Source: Warburgia ugandensis (lineage: Eukaryota > Streptophyta > Magnoliopsida > Canellales > Canellaceae). From it: 64,000 nt of DNA. The notes beneath the pieces were generated by a model, which was not told the origin of the DNA, did not search any database, and saw only the letters and a program-made list of their open reading frames with translations. Made by a program: the position numbers and the translations under genes. The first letter of the stretch is position 1. Every line of letters begins with the position of its first letter. Location of the stretch: assembly GCA_035236585.1 (NCBI GenBank), contig CP141139.1, positions 34,605,217 through 34,669,216 on the forward strand, read 5' to 3'. Below are positions 1-13,600 of the stretch, one piece after another.

Positions 1-1179
1 TTTCAAAGTCTTTAATTTCTAATTCTTTTATAGTGTAGTCTTTCAAACTGCCTATTTTTTCATGATCATCACAAGTTGCAATCATAGCATTTTACATACA
101 CAATCAAAGCTGTAATTTCCTTTTTCATATGATGCTTTATAAATAATGTGTAGTAACCTTCATTTTGAAAGTAACCTTGGTTTCTCATAGCTTTAGTGAA
201 TCTCCCAAACCTTGCTCATGGTGATTGCTTCAAATCATAGAGGGACTTTCTCAATTTGAACACCTTGTTCCTTCTCAAGATCTCTTGGTATCTTGGTTTA
301 ATATCCATATAAACTTCCTCTTCCAAGTCACCATGGAGGAATGCCTTCATATCTAGTTGGTGTTGTGGCCATTCTCTCATTGATGCTAAAGACAAGAGGA
401 CTGTGATTGTGTTAATCTTTGTCACATTTTGAATGTCTAATGATAGTCTATCCCGTAAGTTTGGGTATATCCTTTGGCAACAAGTCTTTCCTTATATCGC
501 TCCAATGTTCCATCAAGTTTGCACTTTATGGTGTAGATCCACTTGCGGCCAATAATCTTCTTATATTTGGGCAAATTTACAATTTATCATGTTTGCTTCT
601 TCTTTAAGGCTCTTAATTCCTCATCCATGGCCTCTTTCCATGGCTTTAATGTTAGGCCCTGCTAGATAGATATCAAGATTTTTGGAATAGAACAACTATG
701 AGGAAATCACTATATTGAGAAGAAAGACACAAAGTGAGAAGTACAACTCTGAACTCCCTTTCTAAGAGCAATAGGTAAATTAAGATCATCTAAAGGAAGA
801 TATATAGAGTTACCTATGTATCATTTTTATTACTTGAATTAAGGTTGACAATTGGAACTTAGGAAGTATTGGTGAACCTTTTCCTCTTGGAATACATCTT
901 TGGAGTTGGTTTTGCCATGCCTCAATTTTTGTCTCTCTGCCTGGTATAGTTTAAGAGGATTTTATAGGTATTTTAGTGCACTCAAGTTGGCTATCATATT
1001 TAGGTGTCTTAGATTGTGAGATGTTTGGGTCCTTGCTACCTTCTTTTGGCTTCAATTTAGTTCAATGGTTTAGGGTTGAGGGTTGTCCACTACATGTCAA
1101 TCCCACCTAGCTTCCTCTCACTCTCCCCTAAATATGGTCTTAATAAAGTAATGTTGATTCTCCCCACAAGTAACATCTA
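1..1179 (-). pseudogene. Ty1/copia element A, reverse transcriptase part (interrupted and decayed)
   Basis: Minus-strand translation gives the start of a copia reverse transcriptase (RVT_2). KPWKEAMDEELRALKKKQ lies near 650-595, then a GRKWIYTIKCKLDGTLERYK block and LVAKGYTQTYGI near 550-455. QHQLDMKAFLHGDLEEEVYM follows near 360-310, and SLYDLKQSP ends the open frame at about 216. The family pattern DVKNAFLHG is one residue short here (DMKAFLHG). After a frame break, ALIVYV-type residues and a D-D pair of the YVDD box can be picked out near 60-110. Stops and frameshifts exclude function. The element runs off the left edge, so its 3' LTR is not seen. Its 5' part (gag, protease, integrase) is at 15226-17215, because a DNA transposon split it. 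Positions 650-1179 hold the poorly conserved integrase-to-RT linker. Confidence 0.85.
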
Positions 1180-2570
1180 CATTACTACATAGGAGGCCTT
1201 TAAAGTTGGTTAAAAACATTAATAGAAGTCAGTTATGAAACCGACTTCTATTGAGCCATCTTCGAAAATTCGTAGAAAAAGAAGTCGGAAAAGAATCTAC
1301 TTTAAAAGTACCACTTTCAAAGTCGGTTTATTATTATTATTATTATTATTATTACTTTAAAAGTTGAATCAAAATCAACTTTAAAAATTAGAATTTTCAA
1401 AAAAAAGTTGAATTTTTAAAGTTCAAATTCTAGGAACTTTTAAAGTTGGTTCAGAATTCTGACTTTAAAAGTTTATGTTCTTTTTTTTCTTTTCTTTATT
1501 TACACTACTTTCACTACCTACATTTCTGCATACATTCCATATACCACCTGCTACATTGTTCTTGAATCTTTAAACACACAAAAAAAGTAACATATATTCA
1601 CTTTCACATTGGGCATAAGAAATCCAAATTCATTATCCATCCACATCTGTCTTGAAAAGACTTGATAAAAGTAACCACAACACATTCATTGCAACCTCTA
1701 CATTCACTTCATTTATAAGTTCATACTTATACTCATTTACTTCCACACTCCAAGTTTCCCTTAGTCATCCCATAAATATATATATATATATATATACTTC
1801 AATGAAAATAATGAAAACTAGAAGAACACATGTACATTAATGAAAAGAAAACCTCCACATTCACATCATTTACAAGTCCAAACACCAAGTTCTCCTCATT
1901 CATCAAACCCTAATTTTGGATGAGAATTGCATAAAGCTCACCCTTTCTCCAATATTGAGGGTTAGATCGAGAAGCAGTTGTTGTTTGCAATAAAATCGTA
2001 TGAATTTTTCTAGAATCATGATGATCTAACCAAGATCTTAACCCCATCATCTATAGTGACAAAACCCACTTCATCTACAACATGCAAATAGAAAGTTATT
2101 ATTAAGAAAAGCCATAGCTTACAACAATAAGGTTTAGTATTCTCACCATGGTTGTCATGAGATAAAAATTCAAAATCTCTAAAAATAGATTGTAAGAGGG
2201 GAATATGATAGAGAAGTAGAGGGGTAGGCCGTCATTCCCCCTCCAAGTTGAAGAACATTGAAAGGTACAGAAAAAAATAAGATGACTTTGGCATATTTAT
2301 GAAGAAAATGACTTTTAAAGTAAGCATTTAGAAAACTACTTTAAAAGTCATTTTTTATAACCGACTTTAAAGTCTTCAATCGCCAAATTTTGTTTCCCCA
2401 CTAAACTAAAATAGGAACTTTTAAAATCATTTTTAGAAAATGATTTTAAAAGTGGTGACTTTTAAAGTTTCTTTTTATATTAACTTTAAAAGTATTCTCC
2501 AACCAAATTTTTTTTACTACCTAAACTAAAATAATGACTTTGACTTGCATTTATAGCTAATGTATATAGC
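1180..2570. repeat. Left subterminal region of the CACTA-like element
   Basis: Copies of ACTTTTAAAGT and its reverse complement ACTTTAAAAGT occur many times (clusters at 1195-1480 and 2290-2530), often paired as short hairpins around loops such as TCATTTTTTATAACC. A longer unit containing CACTAAACTAAAATAGGAAC occurs near 2398 and 2518 and is shared with the right end. A short TTA microsatellite lies at about 1328-1355 and a TA run at about 1777-1794. The stretch 1500-2280 has no recognisable coding sequence. Confidence 0.7.
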
Positions 2571-3445
2571 TGTTAGAATCATGTATTATATGAATGGGTC
2601 CCACTTAAAGTGAATTTGCTATTTTTTTTCTTTATTTAATTTAAATTAAATACTTTAATTAAAATAATTATGAATTTTTTTGTCCAGACTCTGATTTCAG
2701 CATACTTAGTATCATTGGAATTTTTCTGTGTAAATTACAAATATCAAAGTTTCAAAGGTCGATTCCATGCCTTTTATCAGTTATCCTTCAAAAATCAAAA
2801 TCTTAGGATTTCAATTTCATGTTTCTTATTTTAATTCAATCAAATTGCATAACATAAAATAAAACTAGGGATGTTACATCCTTCCCCTTTAAAGAAATTT
2901 TGTCCTCGAAATATTCATTACATATCAATTAAATAAGTCTAGATGAGTTCTTCTCATTTCATCCTCAGTCTCCCAAGTAGCTTCTTCAACATATCAAAGT
3001 TATCATAATACTTTGACCAATAAAATGGTCTTCGTTTTTTAAATTCTTTTTCATGTTATCTTTCAAATAATTTTAAAAATATCTCATCATAAATTTATAT
3101 TCTCATAACTCCTTAAAGTTCATATGATTCACAATTTCAAACTCTTAATGTTTATGCCCTTTAGTAATGTAGCTATTTTGTCTACTTTAAGCAATAAAAA
3201 TTGCTTTCACTATGCACTCTGATACTTTGCCTTTACTTATTAGTAAATCGTCATTGTACTCCTATTTCTTCCCATTAGTTAATGTCTCTAGGATTTTATA
3301 TCCATCTTCCCAACTGTTATTTTTTATTAATTAGTATAACTTACTTCATGCTTCCTCAACAATTATTGGATATCACAATCACTTTTCTATTCATGATTAT
3401 TTAAGTATAATCCTCCTTATTTTTCACATTTTATACGTAATTCAT
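2571..3445 (-). mobile_element. Truncated long-LTR gypsy remnant (LTR end, PPT, 3' internal part)
   Basis: About 2600-2877 resembles the U3 end of the long LTR at 42248-45310 (shared AAATACTNTAATTAAAATAATTA, then a GATTTCAGCAT-like block) and ends GGATGTTACA at 2877. It is followed by TCCTTCCCC...TTTGTCCTCGAAAT. In reverse complement this is the CGAGGACAAAATTT...GGGGAAGGA polypurine-tract context seen in the other two gypsy elements here. The remnant is minus-sense, lost the rest of its LTR, and is interrupted at 3445 by Tekay 1. Its internal part continues from 13864. Confidence 0.55.
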
Positions 3446-6400
3446 TGTGACGACCTGGGTTTTTTAGCATTTTTTAATAAAACTTTTCGAAAGGTGGGGC
3501 CTCAAAATTTATAAAACTCAAAACAACAAAAAACAATTTCAAACAAATTTTATTTCTAGAAAAACCCAAGGGTAAACCATTGACTCAAAACTCAATTATT
3601 TTTTTCAAATAAACATTTTTAAAATAAACTTACTACTCCAGGACTCATCTAGTCAACAGCCACATTCCCACAACAATATAATCAAGTCCAATAAGATAGA
3701 TATACATATACAGTCCATGTGGAATCAGAACATACCTCCCAATGAGACATTTCGATCACTATTCGTCTAACTCCCCATCAATCCTGTCGTTCTCTCAATA
3801 TTTGAGGCATTGCAACAATAACACAATGCCTCAGCAAGCAATGCTTGGTAGGTACATAGACATTTAATGTAATAACAATGGAACAAAATCGAATAATAGT
3901 GCTGATATAATAAAATAGATCGATATAATGATTATAAGCAATGCCAATAAAATCTTATAACATCATATACGATAAAACATGCATCTCATGGATTTAAAAT
4001 ATGATATGATCTAATATAAATAAGCATACAATAACAACATGGCACCCCAAGGTACGTGGGTCCCACGAGTATCCCATACACTAGTATCACAGATCATGAG
4101 TACTCATATCAAACCTCTGAGTGTCGTCACACCTATGCATACAATCACATCTCCATGCTTATCATGCAAGCATACAGAACAAGAATATGGATAGTCATGT
4201 CGCAATGGCAACCCTCCAGGGTCTCAATCACCACCGTTCCTCGTCAACACCATAACGGAAGACTTAACGTCCGTCCCCATGGAAAGGCCTAGATTGGTAG
4301 TGTGGACTATCCATGTTACCAAACCCCTATTGAAAGCCATCTGTGGGAAGGTGTCTATCATATCACAATCACATCACAAATTTTGGAAGGTGGCTGGCTA
4401 GCCCTACTCCCTCCTAGCATGACATCTACTGGGTGAGAGCACCCGTCATAAAACAAAACGCGAAAATCACATATCTCGAAAAAACTAGGAGCACTGGTGG
4501 CTCACAATCCCCAAGGCACACCCCTCATCTCGTGGTTAGCCTCTCAAAGGACTAGCCACCAAGCCTCCACTGTCATCCTTGTAAAAACCCATCAATTTTA
4601 ATGGTGCAATAAAGAAAAATCATTTCTACTTATGCATAAAATATGCATTATCAATCTCATAAACAATCGATCATAAATCCATTCAATACATTATCGAAAT
4701 CTAATATCGGTCATAATATAAATTTTGAGTCTCACAAAATCACAGACTAAATTAACAAAGTGCAATGAAATCACAATCAAGCATGATGTTATGATAATGC
4801 AAGGTTTTTAAAAATCAAAACATAACATTAAATGTCGTCACCTACCTCGATGTAGATTACTCAACTCAAGTGTATAATCCTCTTAACTTGTACGTTTATA
4901 TATACTTGTCAATACCACAATACTATTTTGTGTTCTTTATTTCATCATAGTGAAATCTATGGCGATCCAATCATTGGATATTCTCTAAGATATCTAATTA
5001 TAATTTGGTCCTTAATCCCAACGTTACTTATTATTAATTTATCCTATCTCATGTTCATCTGTTCATTTTTGTGTGTTTCTAATGTTTATATCTTAATCTG
5101 ACGGTTAGATTATCCACAGATCAATAATTTCCTAAGATCTGGTTCAGACTAATGGTCTAGATCAATTTCTAGAGTCATCACACCTAATATGACCCATAGA
5201 ACCCTTATTTATTGTCATAAGCTATCTCTTGTTCAAGTCCTGGGGCTTGATCACCCTTTGATCAGCCAGTTCTAAGTTATTGAATAATATTTTATGATTT
5301 GACTAATTTAAAAGTAGTCAAATGTAGGCTTTCAAGTCAAATCTAGGTCTATGTCATCAAGATAATCGCAACGGATGTTTCCGATCGTGATTTGGACCTT
5401 TGTAGCTCCCAAAATCAAGCTTTTTGTGAAAAGACTTCATAAATTTATAGGGGGTCGGGTGGGTTGTTTGGACTGGTTTACATCGGCGGCTCGGTTTACA
5501 CCAGGTTACATCGGTGTAAACTGGCGTCTCGAAGCTCCATTTTCAGAATATACCACGGGATGTGCCCCTGCGTGCATCTTAGTCACCAAGACGGCAGGCG
5601 TCCCGGCCTTTAGTGATCGCAGCACATACGTTTATGTTGGGGCGTCCCACACGGCATCTCGGCTTCAGCGATAGGGCGCCTACGTAGGAGTCATCGCTGG
5701 AGAAGATGACTGGAGTCCGGTTGTTGCCGGTGACTCCCTAATGCCCAAAATTTGTGATTTTTGCACCCTTTTGCTTTGAATTTCATGTATATTCTATTTT
5801 TAACACTCATTTTGATTGATTTTGCCAAAAACTAAGGTTTTTTCTTGATTTTTCTCATGTTCCTAAATTTTTCCTACATACTGTTCTTTATGATTTCCGG
5901 GGTCACCAGCCATTGGATGTCCCTCAAATTTAAAGGGTTTGTTCCTGAGTTTGTCACACATCAGATGAACATGAGGATCGTTGTTTTGGCATGATTTCAT
6001 TGGTTTACTCCCACGCCTACAGTAGGGTATATCGAGTACTTAGAAGAATGACGAATCCACATCATTCTTCTACGTCATCGGTGCAACTCACATGTATGCT
6101 GTAAGTGGAAAAGGGGGGAGAAGGGACGAGACTTGCCTCAGTCCGTCAGCTGCCATTGACACTATCGGTAACTCTAGCTGCTGAAAAAGTGAGATTGCAG
6201 AGATTAGGGTTTTAGGGAAGGAATGCAATGGATAAGATAATGAGAGGAGAAGTCTAAGGGAGAGAGGGATCGTGCTGGGGAGGAGGAAGGGAAGCTTTTC
6301 CCTTTATACGCTACCCCCAATTGATTTTTCTAGTGAAGTAGTCGGATCTAATAGGGGAAGGTAGAAGGGGGTGCCGTTATCAAAGACAACCCCTGTATTT

Positions 6401-6610
6401 TGGGCCTCTCCAAATTACCAAATTGCCCTTCTTACTTCAATGGTTCATAACTTCTCCGTTAGAGCTCCGTTTTTTCGTTCTTTACACTGTTCAATTCCTA
6501 TCAACACATACTTTCTAGTTTTTGGGTTTTCAGAATCAAATTCTATGCATAATTTTTTTAATTTAATTTATTTATTACTAATTTATCATTTAAAATTTGA
6601 GGATATTACA
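3446..6610 (-). repeat. Tekay 1 LTR, left copy (3' LTR in element sense)
   Basis: 3165 bp, aligned throughout with 10622-13858. It contains a stem-loop at 3803-3833, a conserved ACCATAACGGAAGACTTAAC block near 4248, and a GC-rich block at about 5440-5740. It ends in GATATTACA next to the polypurine tract. Open frames inside (for example 4056-4292 on the plus strand) are antisense to the element and recur only because the LTR is duplicated. Confidence 0.9.
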
Positions 6611-6624
6611 TCCTTCCCACCTTA
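6611..6624 (-). other. Polypurine tract of Tekay 1
   Basis: The element-sense reading is TAAGGTGGGAAGGA directly before the 3' LTR start TGTAATATCC. It is preceded by TTTCGAGGATGAAATTTTAA, a context common to plant Tekay/Del gypsy elements. Confidence 0.8.
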
Positions 6625-9600
6625 TTAAAATTTCATCCTCGAAATTTCAATACATACCTCTATGTGAATAACTCTGGGTGGATTCTCTGCATCTCCTCTT
6701 TTATCTCTCATGTGGCCTCCTGTAGTGAATGATGCTGCCAAAGGGCTTTGACTAATGAAATAGTTTTAGCCCTCAATTCCTTGACTTTCATATCCAGTAT
6801 ACACATAGGTCTCTCCTCAATTGTCATATCAGGCAGTAACTCTCATAGGATCTGCTCAAGTTTGTGAGACAGATTTGACATATACTTCCTTTGAACAATT
6901 CCAGAGTCATCCCCATGTCACCATATATGATAATTGTGACAATAATTCCAAAGTCAACATCAATAAGCAATTCTCCAACATGTCATATCTTCTTATCTCA
7001 ACCCATCATGTAAATCGATGCCTATCAATCTTCTCTTTATATAATCAAACACATCATAACCACCTATGATGCACTTAGCACAAACCAAGCTTCCATCTAG
7101 GAGTTGATTACTTATGTACAATTTAGCACTATAATTTCACTATATCTGCTTGATTCAGAGCATCTTTGTTAACCTATAGGAATTCATTTACCAAATCAAA
7201 ACCAGAGCATATAGCTCACCAATAGAAATTCATATGCTAGTCACAATGACAACATATCAACTCACCAATAGGAACTCTATGCCAATGAGAACCAATCTGC
7301 AACATGATTGTACTGTAAGCATTTAAGAGCTTGCCACCTAAAAGCCTACCAATGTGTCTAGCACTTGCCCTCATTGGTTACTCACCAGAATCGATTGTAA
7401 ATTGAAATTTGATTAATCATAAGGGAATAATCTCACATAATATTATATATCACTGATATCTTGGTGACACTCAGTTATACAGTGCCCGTAGTTTATAAGA
7501 CTAAGGAACTATGAACCTCAGTCACCAATTTGGCTAATCTCAGCCCATCACAATCTTAATAAATGGCTTCTCTATGATTTAAGGTGTTTCATAAAGGAAA
7601 TTCACTTCCTTTGACTATAACTCATGCTATAAATGTTTACAATAAATGATGAGCCCTTAGACATTCTGAATTTATGCAGAATGATTCCTTGTGCTCCTCT
7701 ATGTTAGTGAAGTATTCAACAATCTATCTATTAACACAATCATGGCTCATCAAAATAACATTTGAAGATTCGACCCATCATATCCATACATTCTATTAGT
7801 GTGTGGGTTCCACCAATTTGTACCATCCAAAACTAATAACAATCATAACAAGTTCTAAAAATTATCTTAAAGACGTCATACTCAGAATCCTAGGATGGGT
7901 ATAATCACACCTCAAATCACTCTCTACAAACACCATGTACCATCAAGAATTAATCAAATAAGTAATCAATATATGATTTAAATTATTAGTTTTCTACCAC
8001 GGCATTATCAAACAGGCAAAAATCTGTGCATAATAATAAAGATCTAGCTCTCTTCTCATGAAGAAGACTAAAGCACTTTATGAAGACCCACTAAGCCTAT
8101 CAAAACTCTCATCAAAAGCTCATATAGTTGGAAATTTGTCAAATCAATTAAGAACATCTCACATGGCATTCAGAGTAAGTAATGCTATACTTAATGCTTA
8201 ATTAACATCAATATCAATCTTCTGTGGAAAAATCATGAAACTCCTTAGGTAAAACCATGAACTCTTGCACGTCATCTTTGTGCTCATTCCATAATCACTC
8301 ATGGTATCCCATAGTCACACAATTAAGAAATACTTAGTACCCTCTAAAAAGTACCGTATTACCTTTAAGATAGAAATAACACAACTTTTAAAGATGCCTC
8401 TTCTTACACAAGTGAGGCCAATAGCTTTCTAGTTACACCAGAAGTAATCTTCTTCTCATAGAATTCACTATGTCCAATTTAGAGAGTCCATTCTAAGGAT
8501 AATACTACAATCAATCATATCAAGTGGGATGAAATTAACATTCGTCCTATCACCCGTTATCTCCATCACTTATCTCTAGTCATACTTACAAGTTTCCATA
8601 ATCCTTTCACTAGTATCCTTATATATGATCCCAGATACTGCCATATATTCACAAATATATTCCTCAAAGTGCTAATACATAAAGTCCAAAATAACTGGAT
8701 CCTAAATCAATAAGTACTCGAGCATGTTTACCAGAAATTAAGAAAATATTTTCTATTGCCCAAATCGAGGTTTATCCTTGCTTCCAAGTAATGACAGAGA
8801 CTCATCACTGCTAATGTGGAGCCATTTTTGCCCCGTTTCCAATTTTAGTCAGTCTGACTCATGGTCTTATGGAGCAGGCTCTATCGAATACTCTGTCTCC
8901 CCACAGTTAAAACATTTTAAAGGATTGTAGCTGTAATGGCTATTGTTGCTGCTATTACCGCTATTGTGATAATCTACTAACTCCAAGACATAGCTGTCCA
9001 GGTGCCTATTCTTTTACTAACGTACTTTCTCTTGTCCACATCCTAATCCTGTCTAATCAAATGTTATTGGCTCAGTGGCCCCTGTAATTATGTTTGAGTT
9101 TCTACTCTCAACTCGAGTCCCAAGAGGACATCTCTCAATAACATAGAGTCTAATTCTATTGCCTTTGTCACCAATGTAGGTTGCGCTACCATCACCTGAT
9201 TTCTCAATCCAGGTGCCAACATATCATAATCTATTTGTAGCCTCCTTATCCAACATAAAGAAGTCAGGGGCCTATCAATCAATTATATATTCCAGTTCAA
9301 TACTATTGAACCATTTAATTTCTCTGCTCTAAAGGAACAAACTCTCACCGTGTCACCAAGTGCTCATAAGACAAAGACACTGATCATCACTAGCCTTTCT
9401 AAGAGTCTTTCATATAAAGTCTCAACAATGGAGGAACATGATCTCTTAAACAACCATAATTAGAATTCTCATAATCACATTTTCAGTGTTCTCACTTCCA
9501 CTATTTCATTTCCTTTAAGTAATCAAATATTCCATGATCATATTTATCAAATCATTTAAAACCGTCAACCTCACATCCAATGTGATTGATATTTCATAAT

Positions 9601-10607
9601 GACTTTCTTAGCCATTTTAGGCCACATTATAATCAATATTTAATAAATATTCTCATAAAACAGTTATCACATCCTCCAGGGCTATGCACATCCAAATCAT
9701 AATTAAAACCCCAATAAAATTCATAACATTAACTTTTCATCAAGGTTTGGTTATCAGTACTTTTGTGTGCATAAGACCTTATAAATTTCAACTCATAGAT
9801 CAAGTAATTCATCTATAGAATATTAAATATTGTTCCATCAATTGTCAATGATTTCCATTCATATTATAATTTATTTCTCAACTAAATCCACTTCAAGTTT
9901 AGATTAATATGATACTTCTTTAAAATTCTCGAGTTCTCATTTGTTGTAACCATCACTGATCTTGCTCACTTACAGTTACAATAGCCTATATACTCTTTCA
10001 AAAATATAGAAACACAGTCCAAGTTATAACTTGAATTCTCAAAAGTAATTTATATACACATATCTTCTATCATATAGTAAAGTTTTCACCCAGAGAACTG
10101 ATTCACAATCTTTATTCCTATTCTTTACTCAACATCAACCATTATACTCTCTAAAGTGTCATACCTACTATTCTCACATTAGATATTATATTCATAGTAC
10201 GTTTTCTCCATTAGCAAATTATCTATCAACACGAATGTTCTCAGCTAGAGACATTAACTGATGCATGTCATGTAATGATTTCTTACCCTTAAGAGCTTCA
10301 CTATTCCCATAAGAATTTACTTTTCCTTTAGTTGATCGTTTTCCTTTTTCCATGACTATTTATGTTTCCCACTTGAATCATTGTCTATTAATGATAAGAT
10401 TCAACTATATATATATATATATATATATATGATTTTCACCCTATCCTTGAACTTACTAGTTCAACTCCCAACACCATTAAATGGTGTTTATTCTAGTTTC
10501 ATAATTTACTACATGATTTACTCATTTAGCTCCTATTAGTTCTAATTCTCACATTGGACTGTCATCTTCAGATGGACTTTTGGGATTGGCTATAAGTGGA
10601 TGAACCT

Positions 10608-10619
10608 GCACTGATACCA
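10608..10619 (-). other. Primer binding site of Tekay 1 (tRNA-iMet type)
   Basis: Element-sense TGGTATCAGTGC, two bases inside the 5' LTR end. The usual plant initiator-Met site is TGGTATCAGAGC, so there is one mismatch. Confidence 0.8.
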
Positions 10620-10621
10620 AC

Positions 10622-13600
10622 TGTGATGACCTAGGTTTTTTAGCACTTTTCAATAAAACTTTTTGAAAGGTGAGGCCCCAAATTTTATAAAACCATAAAC
10701 AGCAAAAAGCAATTTCAAACAAATTTCATTTCTAGAAAACCCCGAGGGTGAACCATCAACTCAAAACTCAATTTTTTTTCTTTCAAGTAAACATTTTTAA
10801 GATAAATTTACTACTCCAAGACTCATCCAGTCAACAGCTACATTCCTACAACAATATAATCAAGTCCAATAAGATATATATATATATATATATATACAAT
10901 CCATGTGGAATCAGAACATACCTCCCAATGAGACATTTCAATCACTATTCGGCTAACTCCCCATCAATCCTGTCATTCTCTCAATATTTGAGGCATTGCA
11001 ACAATAACACAATGCCTCAGCAAGCAATGCTTGGTAGGTACATAGACATTTAATATAATAACAATGGAACAAAATCGAATAATAGTGCCGATATAATAAA
11101 ATAGATTTATAATGATTATAAGCAATGCCAATAAAATCTTATAACATCATATACGATAAAACATGCATCTCATGGATTTAAAACATGATATGATCTAATA
11201 TAAATAAGCATACAATAACAACATGGCACCCCAAGGTACATGGGTCCCACTAGTGTCCCATACACTAGTATCACAGATCATGAGTACTCATATCAAACCT
11301 CTGAGTGTCGTCACACCCATGCATACAGTCACATCTCCATGCTCATCATGCAAGCATACAGAACAAGAATATGGATAGTCATGTCGCAATGGCAACCCTC
11401 TAGGGTCTCAATTACCGCCGTTCCTAGTCAACACCATAACGGAAGACTTAACGTCCATCCCCATGGAAAGGCCCAGATTGGTAGTGTGGACTATCCATGT
11501 TACCAAACCCCTATCGAAAGCCATCTGTGGGAAGGTGTCTATCATATCACAATCACATCACAAATTTTGGAGGGTGGCTGGCTAGCCCTACTCCCTCCTA
11601 GCATGACATCTACTGGGTGAGAGCACCCGTCATAAAACAAAACGCAAAAATCACATATCTCAAAAAAACCAGGAGCACTCATGGCTCACAATCCCCAAGG
11701 CACACCCCTCATCCCGTGGTTAGCCTCTCAAAGGACTAGCCACCAAGCCTCCACTGTCATCCTTGTAAAAATCCATCAATTTTAATGGTGCAATAAAGAA
11801 AAATCATTTCTACTTATGCATAAAATACGCATTATCAATCTCATAAACAATCGATCATAAATCCATTCAATATATTATCGAAATCTAATATCGGTCATAG
11901 TATAAAACTTTAAGTCTCACAAAATCAGAAACTAAATAAACAAAGTGTAATGAAATCACAATCAAGCATGATGTTATGATAATGCAAGGTTTTTAAAAAT
12001 CAAAACATAACATTAAATGTCATCACCTACCTCGATGTGATATCACTCAACTTAAATGTGTAATCCTCTTAGCTTGTACGTTCAGATGTACCTATCAGTA
12101 CTACAATACTATTTTGTGCTATTTATTTCGTCATAGTAAAATCTACAGCGATCCAACTGTTTGATTATTCTCTAAGATCTCTAATTATGATTTGGTCCTT
12201 AATCCTAATGTTACTTATTATTAATTTATCCTATCTCATGTCCATCTGTTTGTTTTTGTGTGTTTTTAACATTTATACCTTAATATGACGGTCGATCATC
12301 CTTAGATCAATAATTTCCTAAGATCTGATTCAGACGAATGATCTAGATCAATTTCTAGAGTCATCACACCTAATATGACCACAGAACCCTTATTTATTAT
12401 CATACGTTATCTTGTTGTTCAAGTCCTAGGGCTTGATTACCCTTTAATTGGCTGGTTTTAAGTTATTGAATAATATTTTATGATTTGACTAATTTAAAAG
12501 TGGTCAAATGTAGGTTTTTAAGTCAAATCTAGGTCCATACCATCAAGACAATCGTAATAGATATTTCTGATAGTGATTTGGACCTCTATAGCTCCCAAAA
12601 TCAAGTTTTTTATTAAAAGACTTCATAAATTTATAAGGGGTTGGGTAGGTTGTTTGCATCGGTTTACGCCGGTGGCTCAGTTTATACTGACTTACACTGA
12701 CGTATATTAGCGTCCCCAAGACGCTCTGTTTTCGAAACGCACTGCGGGACGCGCTACATGCTTCCTAATCACTGGGACAGGCCCCCGTGGGCGTCCTGGT
12801 TGCCAAGATGCCAGGCATCTCGGCCTCCCATGACTGAGGGTGACGACGTAGGCCTGCGTGTGCATTTGTGTTGGAGCATCCTACACGGTATCCAAGCGTC
12901 AATGACAAGGCACTGACGCGGGAGCTGTTGTCAGAGAAGACAACCAAAGTTCGGTCGTTGCCGGTGACTCCCCAGGTGCCCCAAATTAGTGATTTTTGCA
13001 CCCTTTTGCTCAAAATTTCATGTATATTCTATTTTTAATACTCCTTTTAATTGATTTTTCTAAAAACTAGGGTTTTTTCTCCATTTTTCTCATGTTCCTA
13101 AATTTTTTCTATGTACTATTCTTCATGATTTTCGGTGTCACCAGTTGTTGGATCTCCCTCAAATTTAAAGGGTTTATTCCTGGGTTTGTCACGCACTAGA
13201 TGAACATGTGGATTGTGGTTTCAACATGGCTTGATTGGTTTACTCCCACGCCTACAATAGGGTATAGTGAGTACCCGGAAGAACGACGAATCCATGTTGT
13301 TCTTTGACATCATCGGTGCAACTCACGTGTATGCTGTAAGTGGAAAAAGGAGGTAGAAGGGACGAGACTTACCTCAATCCATCGGTTGCCGTTGACACTG
13401 TCAGTAACTCTAGTTGCTGGAAAGTGAGATTGCAGAGGTTAGGGTTTTAGGGAAGGAACGTGATGGAGAAGATAATGAGAGGAGAAGTCTGAGGGAGAGA
13501 AGGATCGTGCTGGGGAGGAGGAAGGAAAGCTTTTCCCTTTATACGCTACCCCTCGACTGGTTTTTTCTGCGAAGTAGTCAAATCTAATGGGGGAGGGTAG

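Larger units (their letters stand above)
6611..10621 (-). pseudogene. Tekay 1 internal region: decayed gag-protease-RT-chromodomain
   Basis: Reading the minus strand from 10621 downwards, I find the tRNA-Met primer site (10608-10619) and about 1.3 kb with no recognisable protein. A gag-like stretch follows at 9088-9282, then a broken zinc knuckle (CFNCGETEYS-like, near 8930-8885). A protease-like VLIDLGSSY lies near 8720, then VNFIPLDMIDCSIILRMDSL near 8540-8480, matching the LDM..YDVILGMDWL block before gypsy RT. An RT piece with FTNIEEHKESF...NSECLRAH lies near 7720-7650. Near 6790-6650 is a chromodomain-like tail with AASFTT...MRDKRGD. Stops and frameshifts are everywhere. RNase H and integrase, if present, are too decayed to see. 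A short TA run lies at about 10407-10432. Assignment to Tekay/Del rests on the long LTR, the PPT context and the tail. Confidence 0.6.

Noticed and set aside
11240-11620. A 126-codon plus-strand open frame, with a related shorter frame at 4056-4292
   Set aside because: Both lie at the same place in the two LTRs of Tekay 1 and are antisense to the element. The similarity comes from LTR duplication, not from a conserved gene.
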